In this document: piece by piece, positions 43,268 to 52,900 of the stretch
Layout: the number at the start of each line of letters is the position of its first letter
Numbering within the stretch: the stretch's first letter is position 1
Assembly (NCBI GenBank): GCA_004134985.1
Contig: REGQ01000025.1
Coordinates: 1 to 64,000, forward strand
Reading direction: 5' to 3'
Origin: Paenibacillaceae bacterium
GTDB taxonomy: Bacteria; Bacillota; Bacilli; Paenibacillales; Paenibacillaceae
DNA: 64,000 nt
Notes under the pieces: model-generated
Seen by the model: only the letters and a program-made list of their open reading frames with translations
The model's database searches: none
Told to the model about the DNA's origin: nothing
Translations under genes and position numbers: made by a program

Positions 43268-44176
43268 ATGGATTTGCTGGAACCGCTGGCTGAGGAAGCC
43301 AGACGGATGAAATGGTTTACGTTGGAGTTTTGGATGGATGCTTTTTATTTTGTAATGAACAAAGGGATGGCCCTCCTTGTCATCTTCATATTGACATGGT
43401 TGGCATTGAAGCTTCGGAAAGTGCTGATCAAGCGGGTATTTGCACTTGCCAAACTGCCCCCGAAGCAGCGCAGCACACTGGAAGCACTGCTGCTCTCTTT
43501 TACAAGATACATGTTGTTTATCATTGCATTAATGATGTGTTTAAGCAACGTGGGCTTGGAAATCGGCCCGATTATCGCGAGTGCTGGTGTGATCGGTCTT
43601 GCGGTCGGTTTTGGCGCTCAGACGTTGGTGAAAGATTTGATTACCGGTTTCTTTATTATTTTTGAGGATCAGTTTTCGGTAGGTGATTATGTATCGATTA
43701 ATAATGGGCTAATTAATGGCACCGTTATCGATGTTGGCTTACGCGCGACCAAAATTCGGACGTGGGCCCAGCATGTTGTTGTCATTCAAAATTCGGAAAT
43801 ACATACGAGCCAGAACTTTAATCGGGAGCGGATGAGAGCGATTGTGAATGTCAGTGTGCCATACGAAACCGATCCGGCCGATATTGAGCGCGCGGTCAGA
43901 GCTGTATCCAATCGCATGGTTAGCCAAATGCCGCATTTGTTTTTGCTGGATGACGAAGAGCAGGTTGTCGAGCCTCCGCAGCTGTACGGAATAACCGATG
44001 TGGAGAATAATGCGCTCGGGGCCAAATATGCAGTGGTTTGTTTGGTGAAAGACGATCACTATTGGACTGCGTGCAAAGAAATGAGAAAAATGCTGGTTGA
44101 GGAACTTCGCATCAGCAAGGTGGAGTTCTCCTACCCAAGGCGTGCAATAAAGCAGGAGTCGCAAGCTGGCTGGTAG
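43268..44176 (+). CDS. mechanosensitive channel, MscS family
   Basis: A 302-aa inner-membrane channel of the YkuT/small-MscS type. Membrane segments are near residues 28-48 and 75-95, and the pore helix is IGPIIASAGVIGLAVGFGAQTLVKDLITGFFIIFE-like (split here: IIASAGVIGLAVGFGAQTL then VKDLITGFF). The beta domain follows with QFSVGDYVSINN and IQNSEI. It opens under hypo-osmotic shock to release solutes, complementing OpuA uptake elsewhere in the window. CGGGAGG precedes the ATG. Confidence 0.93.
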   Translation: MDLLEPLAEEARRMKWFTLEFWMDAFYFVMNKGMALLVIFILTWLALKLRKVLIKRVFALAKLPPKQRSTLEALLLSFTRYMLFIIALMMCLSNVGLEIGPIIASAGVIGLAVGFGAQTLVKDLITGFFIIFEDQFSVGDYVSINNGLINGTVIDVGLRATKIRTWAQHVVVIQNSEIHTSQNFNRERMRAIVNVSVPYETDPADIERAVRAVSNRMVSQMPHLFLLDDEEQVVEPPQLYGITDVENNALGAKYAVVCLVKDDHYWTACKEMRKMLVEELRISKVEFSYPRRAIKQESQAGW

Positions 44177-44213
44177 GGGAAATAAGATTAGGCAAGCCAT
44201 AAGGAGAGTCATA

Positions 44214-45761
44214 ATGGGCAACCGAGGTGTAGGAATGGAAGGTAAGCAAGTAAAAGTCAATCCGAACTGGACGGTGGCGGCGCTGCTGCTCAGTTTGTTC
44301 ATGGCGGCGCTTGACCAGACGATTGTCGCTACGGCAATGCCCACCATCGTAGGTGAATTCGGCGGCTACAAGCAGATGGTTTGGGTGTTCTCAGCGTATA
44401 TGATTGCAAGTGTAGTAGTTACGCCGATTTTCGGGAAGCTGTCCGATATGTACGGTCGCAAACGATTTTTTCTGCTGGGACTCGGTATTTTTCTAATCAG
44501 TTCCATGCTGTGCGGGCTGGCAAACAATATGACACAGCTTATTCTGTTTCGAGCTTTGCAGGGAATCGGAGGCGGCGCGATTATGCCGCTGTGCTTTGCT
44601 GTAATTTTTGATATTTTCCCACCAGAAAAACGGGGCAAAATGAACGGGCTGCTCGGTTCCGTGTTCGGCGTGTCCAGCGTATTCGGTCCGATGGCAGGGG
44701 CGTTCTTCACGGACAAACTGGATTGGCGCTGGATTTTTTATATTAATCTGCCGATTGGGATCATCGCTTGTACGCTGTTTATTGTCTTCTTCAAGGAGGC
44801 AGGCAACAAACGCAAGCAGACCGTCGATTGGCTCGGTGCAGGCTTGCTTGCTGCCACCATTCTAAGCTTGATGTTCGCGCTGGAGATGGGCGGTACAACC
44901 TATGGTTGGGGTTCGCTGCAGATTATTGGATTACTTGCTGGGTTTATCGTCTTTCTGGCACTGTTTCTGGTCGTGGAACGCAAGGCGGCCAATCCGATTG
45001 TGGCGACGAACTTGTTTCGCAACAAGGTGTTTACGATCAGTCAGCTAGGCAGCTTCTGTTACGGGGGGATCATGATTGCCGGGATGACCTACATCCCGAT
45101 TTTCGTCCAAGGCGTCTATGGCGGCTCAGCGAGCTCTGCCGGACAGACGCTTACGCCGATGATGGTAGGGGTAGTTGCCAGCAGTTTGATTGGCGGGCGG
45201 TTTGTCGGGAAATTCATGTTCCGGAATATTATGCTCGTATCAATCGCGATTCTGTTCATTTCCTTATTCCTGCTAAGTACAATCACTGCGGATACGGAGC
45301 GTTGGATGCTGACTATCTATATGGTGTTTGTAGGTCTTGGCATCGGCGTCAATTTTGTTGTATTTAATATGTCAACGCTGCATGGGGTAGGTTCTGACTA
45401 CAAAGGCGCCGCCGCATCGATGATCATTTTCTTTCGGACAATCGGCTCGGCGCTCGGCATTACCATATTTGGGGTAATCCAGACGAGTCGCATGAAGGAG
45501 AATATCGCGGGTATCGTGGAAGATCCGACGATGGCCGAACAATTAGGGGATCCGCAGGCCTTGCTGCAGCCTGCGATACGGGTCATGTTTACACCCGAAC
45601 AGCTGCAGGCGATGACCTCCGGGCTAGCCAACTCGATCGCCCATGTATTCCAGTGGGCCATCCTGCTGCCGGCAGTCGCTCTGGTATTGGTTCTAATGAT
45701 GGGACGCGCCAGGATCGAGAAGACGGATCAGCGGCCGGAATCCAGCCCTGTACAGCACTGA
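44214..45761 (+). CDS. MFS drug/proton antiporter, DHA2 (14-segment) family
   Basis: A 515-aa inner-membrane exporter of the EmrB/QacA type with 14 predicted segments. Motif D1 is ALDQTIVATAMPTIVGEFGG near residues 28-47, motif A GKLSDMYGRKRFF near 80, and motif C of antiporters FGVSSVFGPMAGAF near 155. It should export lipophilic compounds; substrates cannot be predicted. GGAGAGTC precedes the ATG, 37 bases after the MscS gene, with which it may be co-transcribed. Confidence 0.9.
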   Translation: MGNRGVGMEGKQVKVNPNWTVAALLLSLFMAALDQTIVATAMPTIVGEFGGYKQMVWVFSAYMIASVVVTPIFGKLSDMYGRKRFFLLGLGIFLISSMLCGLANNMTQLILFRALQGIGGGAIMPLCFAVIFDIFPPEKRGKMNGLLGSVFGVSSVFGPMAGAFFTDKLDWRWIFYINLPIGIIACTLFIVFFKEAGNKRKQTVDWLGAGLLAATILSLMFALEMGGTTYGWGSLQIIGLLAGFIVFLALFLVVERKAANPIVATNLFRNKVFTISQLGSFCYGGIMIAGMTYIPIFVQGVYGGSASSAGQTLTPMMVGVVASSLIGGRFVGKFMFRNIMLVSIAILFISLFLLSTITADTERWMLTIYMVFVGLGIGVNFVVFNMSTLHGVGSDYKGAAASMIIFFRTIGSALGITIFGVIQTSRMKENIAGIVEDPTMAEQLGDPQALLQPAIRVMFTPEQLQAMTSGLANSIAHVFQWAILLPAVALVLVLMMGRARIEKTDQRPESSPVQH

Positions 45762-45765
45762 ATTC

Positions 45766-45812
45766 AAAAGGGAGCACAGACTGCCGCAGCCGCGGCGCCT
45801 GTGCTCCCTTTT
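45766..45812. terminator. terminator between convergent genes
   Basis: AAAAGGGAGCACAG (45766-45779) pairs with CTGTGCTCCCTTTT (45799-45812). The symmetric A/T runs suggest it works in both directions. Confidence 0.85.
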
Positions 45813-45852
45813 AAATTAATAATTCAAGCAATTCAATTTAATCGAAGGCTGA

Positions 45853-47178
45853 CTAATTCGTCTCCAACAGATCCTTCGCTTCCGTCTTCCAACGTTCCAC
45901 ATAGAGCGGAGCGCCAGCCCATTGCATCATAACAATCGATTCGTTAGGCTTCAGCTCAATTTCCAGAGACGGTGACTCTGACAAACCGCCGCCATTCAAA
46001 TAGAAATGGAGTTTGGAGTTTGCCACAATGGCTACAATGTCTTCAGCGGAAGATGAGAATGCATCGGTGGCTTCCGGCTGGCGCTGCCAAATTTCCTCCC
46101 AAGGGACTGATAAACGATCAAAGGAGGCGACAGATTTCGGGAGCGCGGTAAGCAAGTCCTTTAATTCGAAATTCAGCTTGTTCGATGACAGTATGTCCAG
46201 TACAGCTTCCTGGCCGACCCAGCGTCCTGGCTTTCTAATAATCGTCCAATTGTCATGATAGGAGGTATAGCGACTTTCGCTGTTCACCGATTGCAGCATC
46301 ACATCCTCCAGAGAAACATGGGCCTCTTGCTGAACATCAAAATCAAGGGAAGTTCTGCCTTTGAGCATTTCAATCTGCTTCACCCATAAAAATTGCTGCT
46401 CTACGCTTTGCTCAGCCTCCGTAGCATCAGTGGCTACGGTCTGCTCGACGGCAACGAACTGATTGCCTGCAAAGGTCAGTTTTTCATTAATCAGCAACGG
46501 TTTCTGCTCCTCGTCACGGGCATCAGAAGTCGGTAACGGGGCTTCCTCAAGCTGCTTGAAATCTAATGCTGTCTTCTCCCGGGCATCGGCCTGTTCCTGC
46601 AACAAAAGCGCCGGCGGGTCGGATGGCTTGCCATCAGCTGCAGGATAAGCGGAGAGGATCGATACCTCTTTGCCTTGTTTGTTCCCTTTGACAGGCTCAA
46701 TCATCCAGAAATCCTGTCCAAAAGGCAGCAGGATGCCGTCGCCTTCTTTCATTGTAGTTAAGTGTCCTTCATCAGCAGCGACGAGAATGGTGCGGTAATC
46801 GCTATGTGCAGGCTCGCTCCCCCCACCTTCGTGATCGGTCCGGAGGCCGACGAGCAGGGCAGAGCGAAAAGCGGCGTCAGGATCAAGAACAGACGTAAAG
46901 GCCCCAGCGTTGGAAGTATTATGATTTGCGGCGAATTGATCTTTGACATGGCCCTGCAATGGATGCCGGGGCAGCCCGTTAATAAGAAACACGGTCAGTA
47001 AAACCAGTACAGCAGCTGCGCCAGACCAGGAGCAAATCGCCCGCCAGTTCTGCCGCTTGGCCGGGCCGCCGTGGTCGGCCATTTGCAGTATGTTATATTT
47101 CAGTTCGTCATTGAATCCACCATGCTTCAAAGGTCCTCTTGCCAAATCCCGGCGCAAATCGTTATCGCTCGGTTCCAT
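45853..47178 (-). CDS. membrane anti-sigma factor candidate, partner of the ECF sigma factor
   Basis: A 441-aa single-span protein: about 48 cytosolic residues (MEPSDNDLRRDLARGPLKHG), one membrane segment near 49-67 (ICSWSGAAAVLVLLTVFLIN), then about 375 extracytoplasmic residues without a recognised domain. The layout and the 17-base overlap with the sigma gene fit an RsiX-like anti-sigma factor that holds the sigma factor at the membrane. There is no zinc-finger HxxxCxxC motif. ATG 47178 follows AAAGGAG. The sequence of the outer domain suggests no ligand. Confidence 0.72.
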   Translation of the reverse strand: MEPSDNDLRRDLARGPLKHGGFNDELKYNILQMADHGGPAKRQNWRAICSWSGAAAVLVLLTVFLINGLPRHPLQGHVKDQFAANHNTSNAGAFTSVLDPDAAFRSALLVGLRTDHEGGGSEPAHSDYRTILVAADEGHLTTMKEGDGILLPFGQDFWMIEPVKGNKQGKEVSILSAYPAADGKPSDPPALLLQEQADAREKTALDFKQLEEAPLPTSDARDEEQKPLLINEKLTFAGNQFVAVEQTVATDATEAEQSVEQQFLWVKQIEMLKGRTSLDFDVQQEAHVSLEDVMLQSVNSESRYTSYHDNWTIIRKPGRWVGQEAVLDILSSNKLNFELKDLLTALPKSVASFDRLSVPWEEIWQRQPEATDAFSSSAEDIVAIVANSKLHFYLNGGGLSESPSLEIELKPNESIVMMQWAGAPLYVERWKTEAKDLLETN

Positions 47179-47725
47179 CGTTGTGTCGCTCCTTTAGTTT
47201 TGCAAGTTTCAAGCGCGCGTGGTGCAGTCTTGATTTGACTGTACCTTCACTGACGTCCAGCACTTTGGCAATCTCTTTCATCGACAGCTGGTGATGCGCG
47301 AACAAAATAATTGCTTCCCTGTATTTGGCCGGAAGTTCCAGCACCATCTCCCACAGACGATTGACAGTTTCAGTGGCGATAACCTCCTGTTCGGCAGAAG
47401 GCTCACCTGCATCTGAAGCAAAAAAGTCAACAAGGGTTATTCGTCTGAAATAGGCGGATCGGCGATAGTCCAACACGGTGTTGCGAGTGATTGTCAGCAG
47501 CCATGTTTTCAGAGAGGATTCACTGCGAAAGGTGAACAAGCTCCGGTAAACCTTCAAGAAAACATCCTGTGTCACGTCGTCGGCCAGTTCTCGTTTGCGG
47601 GTCATGCTGTAGGCGTAGTTCCAGACGTCTTTACCGTACACAGTCATTAATTCACTCAAGATGGTCTTCTTATCATCGCTATCAGTTAAAGTTTTTAAAT
47701 AATCAAAATCTGCATCGGAGTTCAA
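47162..47725 (-). CDS. ECF RNA polymerase sigma factor, SigX-like
   Basis: A 187-aa ECF sigma factor. Region 2 (about 25-95) includes DVTQDVFLKVYRSLFTFRSE and KTWLLTITRNTVLDYRRS; region 4 (about 125-180) includes LPAKYREAIILFAHHQLSMK and VSEGTVKSRLHHARLKLAKL. Overall pattern matches SigX of Bacillales, which governs cell-surface charge and envelope genes. TTG 47725 is preferred, 5-6 bases after GAGGTGG; GTG 47734 overlaps that site. A matching ECF promoter lies just upstream, so it is probably autoregulated. Confidence 0.9.
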   Translation of the reverse strand: MNSDADFDYLKTLTDSDDKKTILSELMTVYGKDVWNYAYSMTRKRELADDVTQDVFLKVYRSLFTFRSESSLKTWLLTITRNTVLDYRRSAYFRRITLVDFFASDAGEPSAEQEVIATETVNRLWEMVLELPAKYREAIILFAHHQLSMKEIAKVLDVSEGTVKSRLHHARLKLAKLKERHNDGTER

Positions 47726-47746
47726 AACTGCCACCTCTATGTAATC

Positions 47747-47772
47747 GACGTTTCAAATATCGATCCGGTTCA
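47747..47772 (-). promoter_or_regulatory. ECF-type autoregulatory promoter
   Basis: On the minus strand TGAACC (47772-47767), exactly 16 bases, then CGTC (47750-47747). This fits ECF promoters of Bacillales (AAC at -35, CGTC at -10). Transcription would start near 47740, leaving a short leader that just contains the ribosome binding site of the sigma gene. Confidence 0.65.
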
Positions 47773-47813
47773 TTATTTTATTATCCGCTCCTTTATTTCG
47801 AGGAAACACAAAA

Positions 47814-47843
47814 GCCGGGGCTCCTGTTTTGAGGAGAACCGGC
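47814..47843. other. stem-loop upstream of the sigma gene
   Basis: GCCGG.GCTCCT-type arm (47814-47825) pairs with AGGAGAACCGGC (47832-47843) over GTTTTG. It could end the deacetylase transcript (stop at 47961) on the minus strand. Confidence 0.45.
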
Positions 47844-47960
47844 GTGATGTTTTCGCCTGCGCGAATCCCCGGAAACAACGGATATGAGTCCATTATAACG
47901 GATAACTGAAGCCGCGGGGGGAATTATTTTTTCCAAATTTGTTGATAAAAAATTTCCTGA

Positions 47961-49091
47961 CTATTTGTAATCTTCCATTTCTTCCATTGTTACAAAAGTA
48001 TAGCCTGCCGCCTTGAAATAGGCAATGACATCGGGCAGAACCTCAACCGTGTTATCCAGCTTGCCGCCCTTGCCTCCGAAGGTGTGCATCAGTACAATGA
48101 CCCCTGATTTGGCAGGCCCCTGATGGGCTTGTGTTTTGACGATCTCCATAATCTCTTCCGGTTTCGAACCCGCCCAGTCGCGGGTATCGACATTCCAGCC
48201 AGCCAAGTGCCGGTTGTTTTCTTTCAAATACTGTTTAAGAATGTCTGAGGAAGCGCCATAGGGAGCGCGGAACAATAATGGAATCTGGCCGATCGCTTCT
48301 TCGATCAACTGATCCGTTTCTTCAATATTAGTCTCCACATCTTTTCTGGTCAGCTTGGAGAAATTGGCATGATCGAAACTATGATTGCCGACGGCATGGC
48401 CTTCATCCACAATTTGCTGGACAATTTCCGGATACCGTTTAACTTGTTTTCCTACCAGGAAGAACGTTGCTTTGATCTCTTCTTCTTTCAAAATTTCAAG
48501 CACTTGCTGGGTGTATTTCGCATCCGGCCCATCGTCAAATGTCAATGCAACTTGTTTCACGAATCCATTCTCATCCGTTTCGATGTCCTCCCTGCCTGTT
48601 ACCGGCGGCTGCACACCGATACCTGCTCCCGGCTCCGTATTTTCTTGCGGGTTGGGAGTTTCGGTGCCTGGAACACTGTTGCCTGGCTGTTCTTGGCCAT
48701 CCGTCGGTTGTTCGGGTACAATCCCATCCACTGCGCTGCCTGGTGTTTGCGGATCGGGGCTCTCCCCGGTTCCAGTAGTATCCGCGGGAGGCGTCTCGAC
48801 CACATCGGTACCACTGCCTGGCGCACCGCTGTCCTGCCCGCCGCTTAGACTCTCTTTGCCTGTTGTTACGCCGCCCGATTCTCCTGTTGATCCTGACAAG
48901 TTGGTCTGTAGGACAGTCTTCGAATCAGGTGCGCTGTCGGCTGCTGCAGTAGATACAGTCTCCACAACTTTGTTTGGCATTAACAGCATGACGGCAAGCA
49001 TGCAAGCAAAGGCCGCAGCGATCAGCCACAGCAGCCAACCGGCCGGACCAGGCATCCATGTTTTCTTCATTTCTACAATCTTTGCAATCAC
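47961..49091 (-). CDS. membrane-anchored polysaccharide deacetylase (NodB domain)
   Basis: A 376-aa protein: a membrane anchor near residues 17-39, then a Gly/Pro/Ser/Thr-rich spacer of about 120 residues that would span the wall, then a NodB deacetylase domain (about 172-370). Motifs are complete: TFDDGPD (catalytic and metal Asp), HSFDHANF (two metal His), RAPYGA, DTRDW and LMHT. The substrate is probably peptidoglycan N-acetylglucosamine or chitin oligomers outside the membrane. GTG 49091 lies 8 bases after GGAGCGG. It is encoded directly before the sigma/anti-sigma pair in the same direction, which suggests an envelope function. Confidence 0.92.
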   Translation of the reverse strand: MIAKIVEMKKTWMPGPAGWLLWLIAAAFACMLAVMLLMPNKVVETVSTAAADSAPDSKTVLQTNLSGSTGESGGVTTGKESLSGGQDSGAPGSGTDVVETPPADTTGTGESPDPQTPGSAVDGIVPEQPTDGQEQPGNSVPGTETPNPQENTEPGAGIGVQPPVTGREDIETDENGFVKQVALTFDDGPDAKYTQQVLEILKEEEIKATFFLVGKQVKRYPEIVQQIVDEGHAVGNHSFDHANFSKLTRKDVETNIEETDQLIEEAIGQIPLLFRAPYGASSDILKQYLKENNRHLAGWNVDTRDWAGSKPEEIMEIVKTQAHQGPAKSGVIVLMHTFGGKGGKLDNTVEVLPDVIAYFKAAGYTFVTMEEMEDYK

Positions 49092-49396
49092 TTTTTGATC
49101 CGCTCCTCTGCTGTCGTTGTCAATCCCGGGTCGAATTAAACACTCTCACACATACAGACGTTGCAAGTCAGAAAATGGTTCAAATTGTCGAATAATAATT
49201 TGTCGATTTTTCGGGTGATTTTTGGCTATGTATTTGGAAATATTACCGTGGCCAATACATAAGAATTTCAGATCAACAGAGCATATTCGGCCTGTGGAAA
49301 TATATGCGGGGACAACCTGTAATTTTGTGTGATTTGCAGGGCGGAAGAGCCTGCTGCATGCCGAGTGCTTGAGGAGGGGGAACTGCCTGGTATTTA

Positions 49397-49472
49397 CAGC
49401 AAGGTTTTCACTGCAAGGCTTAACTGCAAGAGCTTTAACTGCAAGAGCTTAACTGCAAGGGTTTAACTGCAT
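49397..49472. repeat. short tandem repeat, TTAACTGCAAGAGC type
   Basis: Five degenerate units of 15-18 bp around TTAACTGCAAG(A/G)G(C/T)T follow one another. Neither reading frame nor secondary structure suggests a role. Confidence 0.55.
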
Positions 49473-49617
49473 CAGTCTGCCGGGTACAGCACCAGCGAAA
49501 CGAACGTTTCTTCGAGCGGGAAGGAGGTTTGGAGGGCGAACGTTCCGCTGATATGAAACGAAACCTGTCAAGGCATGACTGCTGCATCACGTTTTTGGCG
49601 CACTTAAATAAAAGAGG

Positions 49618-49640
49618 GCCTGTCAAGTCTTTTGACAGGC
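49618..49640 (-). terminator. likely terminator downstream of lhr
   Basis: GCCTGTCAA (49618-49626) pairs perfectly with TTGACAGGC (49632-49640). On the minus strand it is followed by CCCTCTTTTATTT, fitting the end of the lhr transcript. Confidence 0.6.
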
Positions 49641-49751
49641 TTGCCCCTTCTGTTCGATCCTTCTTGGGGATTTTGCTCTATTATTTTGCTTAATTGCTCT
49701 TCAGGTCCGGCTTTCTATGATAAGTTGAACTACTAAAGAACTGTCCATAGA

Positions 49752-49886
49752 GGGCAATTGTTGTAATTTGTACAACAACTCCAGATATATTAGACGATTC
49801 TCGTGAAATTGCTGTAAATAGTGCAACAATTCTTAAAATCGATTGCTCCTCAAGGCAAAATCGTGTAGTTTATACAACAATTTTAC
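49752..49886. repeat. second array of three palindromes with a 51-bp period
   Basis: Imperfect palindromes around ATTGTTGTA/TACAACAA begin at about 49755, 49806 and 49857; cores are at 49757, 49808 and about 49859, period 51. The units are more diverged than those at 1612-1742, but core, period and number agree. The last ends about 20 bases from the stop of lhr. Confidence 0.65.
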
Positions 49887-49905
49887 CCGACAGCCGGTGT
49901 ATTGC

Positions 49906-52900
49906 TCAGCTTAATTGGCTTGGCCACAGCACAAGCGATTTGCCGTCGCGCTCTGCGCCGAGCGCAAGCAGCAGTTGACCGCCTTCTGTCTCGCTTACTT
50001 CGGCACCATTCCACACATCAACTTTTATTTTTTTGCGCTTTTGCAGCTGCAGCACGAGGGTCAGAACGTCCCGCAAGACGGCTGAGCTTAATCCAGGCCC
50101 GACCGGTTGCTCTGCGTTGGCATCGTGTGCGACTGAACGCGTATAAATTTTGCGTCCATGGTTTTCCAGCCAGATGCTCCAGCGCCCATCAAGGACAACC
50201 AGATAATTTCCTGGCTTGCGCGCATAGGAGCCGGCCTCTCCTGTCGGCCAATCCATTAACAGCCCGTAAGGGTTGGCAGGATCGATGGCAGACAAGACGG
50301 TAACGGAATCGGCATCCTGCACAGGCAGGGGTTGACGGATGGCTGTCGCAAGCTCGCGTGTGGTGAACTGCATCGTCTGCACATTACGGATAAACAGCCC
50401 GCGAGTTAACGCTCCCCACTCTTCCAGCCGCTTCATAATAGGCAGCAGCGTGTCCCAATCAAAAGGCGTGGCGGAAGCGAGCTCTTTCGTTACTAATCCA
50501 TAGCTTTGCAGCAGATGGTGAATCCAGGCGACAGCCGATTCCTCACCGGCTTGCGAAGATGCGCCTTGTTCTGTCTGCTGAACGCCAGCCTGCTCGTTAA
50601 CGGTGTCGTCATCGTTCAGAAGTGAACCACTCCAGTACCAGCGCCCCTGACCAGATCCGGTTCGCTTGTTAATCGCTGCGCCTTTGGCGGCAGCATACAG
50701 ACGCAATGGTGCAAACTGGTCGTTGGAAATATGGCCCCCCCAGGCCAGTTCAATTAATTGATGAAGCAGTTCGGAAGGCAGCAGTCCCGTGTCGCGGCTT
50801 AACTTGGTCAGAAAGGAGGCGCCGCTGCTGCGAAGCCGCTCCAGCAGGGCAGCCTGTTCTGGCTCTACAGGCATCGTTTCAAGCTGTCTCTTGAGCAAAG
50901 GGGCATACAGCGCTTTCGATTCCGTCAGAAAAAAAGCAACTTTGCCTTCCTTTTCCCCGGATTCTTTTCTGCCCAGCCAAAAAACATCGCCAGAGGCGCA
51001 TAATCTGTCCAGCTCTTCGCTCCGGTAGCGGCGCAGCCGTGAGGGGAAAATGATCGTCTCCCAATGTGAAAGCGGCAGATAGAATCCCTGCAGCTGACCA
51101 ATGACAGTCAGCAGCCCTTCTTCCCCCTGCAGCTGGCTGCCATGCAGCACATGCTGCATCCAGGCCATTTGGCCGCACCAGCGATCCGCGTCAGCAGGCT
51201 CCGCTTGTTTGCGCGCCTGCTGCACAGACAGACGCACAAGGCGGCCAGCCACCTTGCGGCTGCTCCACAGGCGCTCTTCGGGATATGCGGCGAAGGGCGC
51301 CTGTTCAATCTTGTCTTGCCGCAGCAGCTCATCGATAACCCGTTTCACCTGCTGCGGCTCCAATAGCGGATACCGATGGGCGAGCTCCTCATCGGTGAAG
51401 GAAAGCCGGTGCGCAGCGAACCGGCCTGCGACGAGGGCAACCGATGCCGCAGTATCAGGAAACTGCGCATACAAGGCGGCCTCGTCGCTGCATAGCCAGC
51501 GCTGTTGGCCCCCGAATTGCACTGCAGCGGCCTGGCCGGCAGCTGCAAGCTCAGCGAGCCATTGGCTGCAATCGGCATCTGGCTCGGCGAGCCGGGCGAT
51601 CTCCTCAAGCGACAGATCGCCCCGCTGCTTCAGCACTTGCAAGAGCTGCTCGGCATTGCGGGGGACAGTTGTCCCCTGATCCAAACGCTGCTTCTCCTGC
51701 TCGACAATCACCGGGTCCAGCGCAGTCTGCACGATATCCTTGCCGAACAACGCGCCGACCCATTGTTTGTTAGCCTGCAGCAGCTGCAGTTGGACAGCTT
51801 GATCGAGGCCATCCCCCTCATAAATCCTCATGTTGACATAATCAGCAAGGAACTGGGCAGCGAAAGGGGAGGGATGCGAAGTTTCATGCATCTTGATTTC
51901 GATTTCTCCCTCGCCTATTCGCGTCAGCATCGATCGCAGGCCTTCCAGATCAAGATAAGTATGCAGACATTCATGAACAGCTGCCTCCAGATAGGGGAAG
52001 TGCTCAGCGTAGGGCAGAGCTTCCTTCAGCAATTCCTCGCTGCGCAGACGTTTTTGCCACATTGGAGTGCGTGTGAAGCTGCGGGAGAGCAACAGCGATG
52101 TTTCGGCAATGCGGCGAAAGGCGATGGCCAGCAGTGGCGAGCCGGGAATGGCTTCCATCAACAGTTCTTGCAGATTGGACGCCTTCACATGCCAGATGGC
52201 TTGCATCCATGAAGCATCCCATTCGGGCAAAACAAATTCAATGCCGTTGTCCTTGGCATTGCCGTACAGCCGATAAGGCAGCAGCAGCTCAAATTGGCGT
52301 TCAATGGCAAGCAGCCATGTCCGGTTCAGCCTTCTGCCCCAGTAATTGTGCACGATGACATGCGTTTGGTTCATAATGTCGCGATAATGTTCAATCACAA
52401 CTTTCTCCTGGGTCGGTACGATGCTGACCCTCCGTTGGGATTGGACCAGGCCAATCAATTGCTCGGCCGCTTCGGTCTCCAGCCCATAGTCGGTGCGCAG
52501 CCAGTCCGTTAAGTCGTTTGAAGCCGAACGGGCGGCTTCCTTAGCAGGGGACGCATCTGCATCTGCATTGTCACCGTCCGCGGCATTGATTCCATTCCCC
52601 ATGCTGCCGCTGCTATCGCTATTCTCTATGTTCTCTATGTTTTCCATGCGTTCTACGCCAATGTCGTTCCCTGTGTTCATAATGTCAATATCGGTGCTTT
52701 CACCACTGCTTGCGCTCAACCCATCTGGCACGCCGACACCGTCGTCGTTATTAACGCGGCTCTCCAGAACGGCCAGTTTGCGATCTACAAGCTGCAGAAA
52801 TTTGCCCAGAGCAGCACCGAGCAGGTTGGATCGTCCCCCGCCCTCATTGCGCCAAAACGGAATTTCGCTAAAATTGTTGGCTGCTTCTGAGACATAGACC

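Larger units (their letters stand above)
49092..49905. other. 814-base intergenic region with repeats
   Basis: No gene is supported. It contains two 0A-box-like motifs (49186-49192 TGTCGAA, 49201-49207 TGTCGAT), a short tandem repeat at 49397-49472, a terminator-type hairpin at 49618-49640 and the palindrome array at 49752-49886. Confidence 0.5.
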
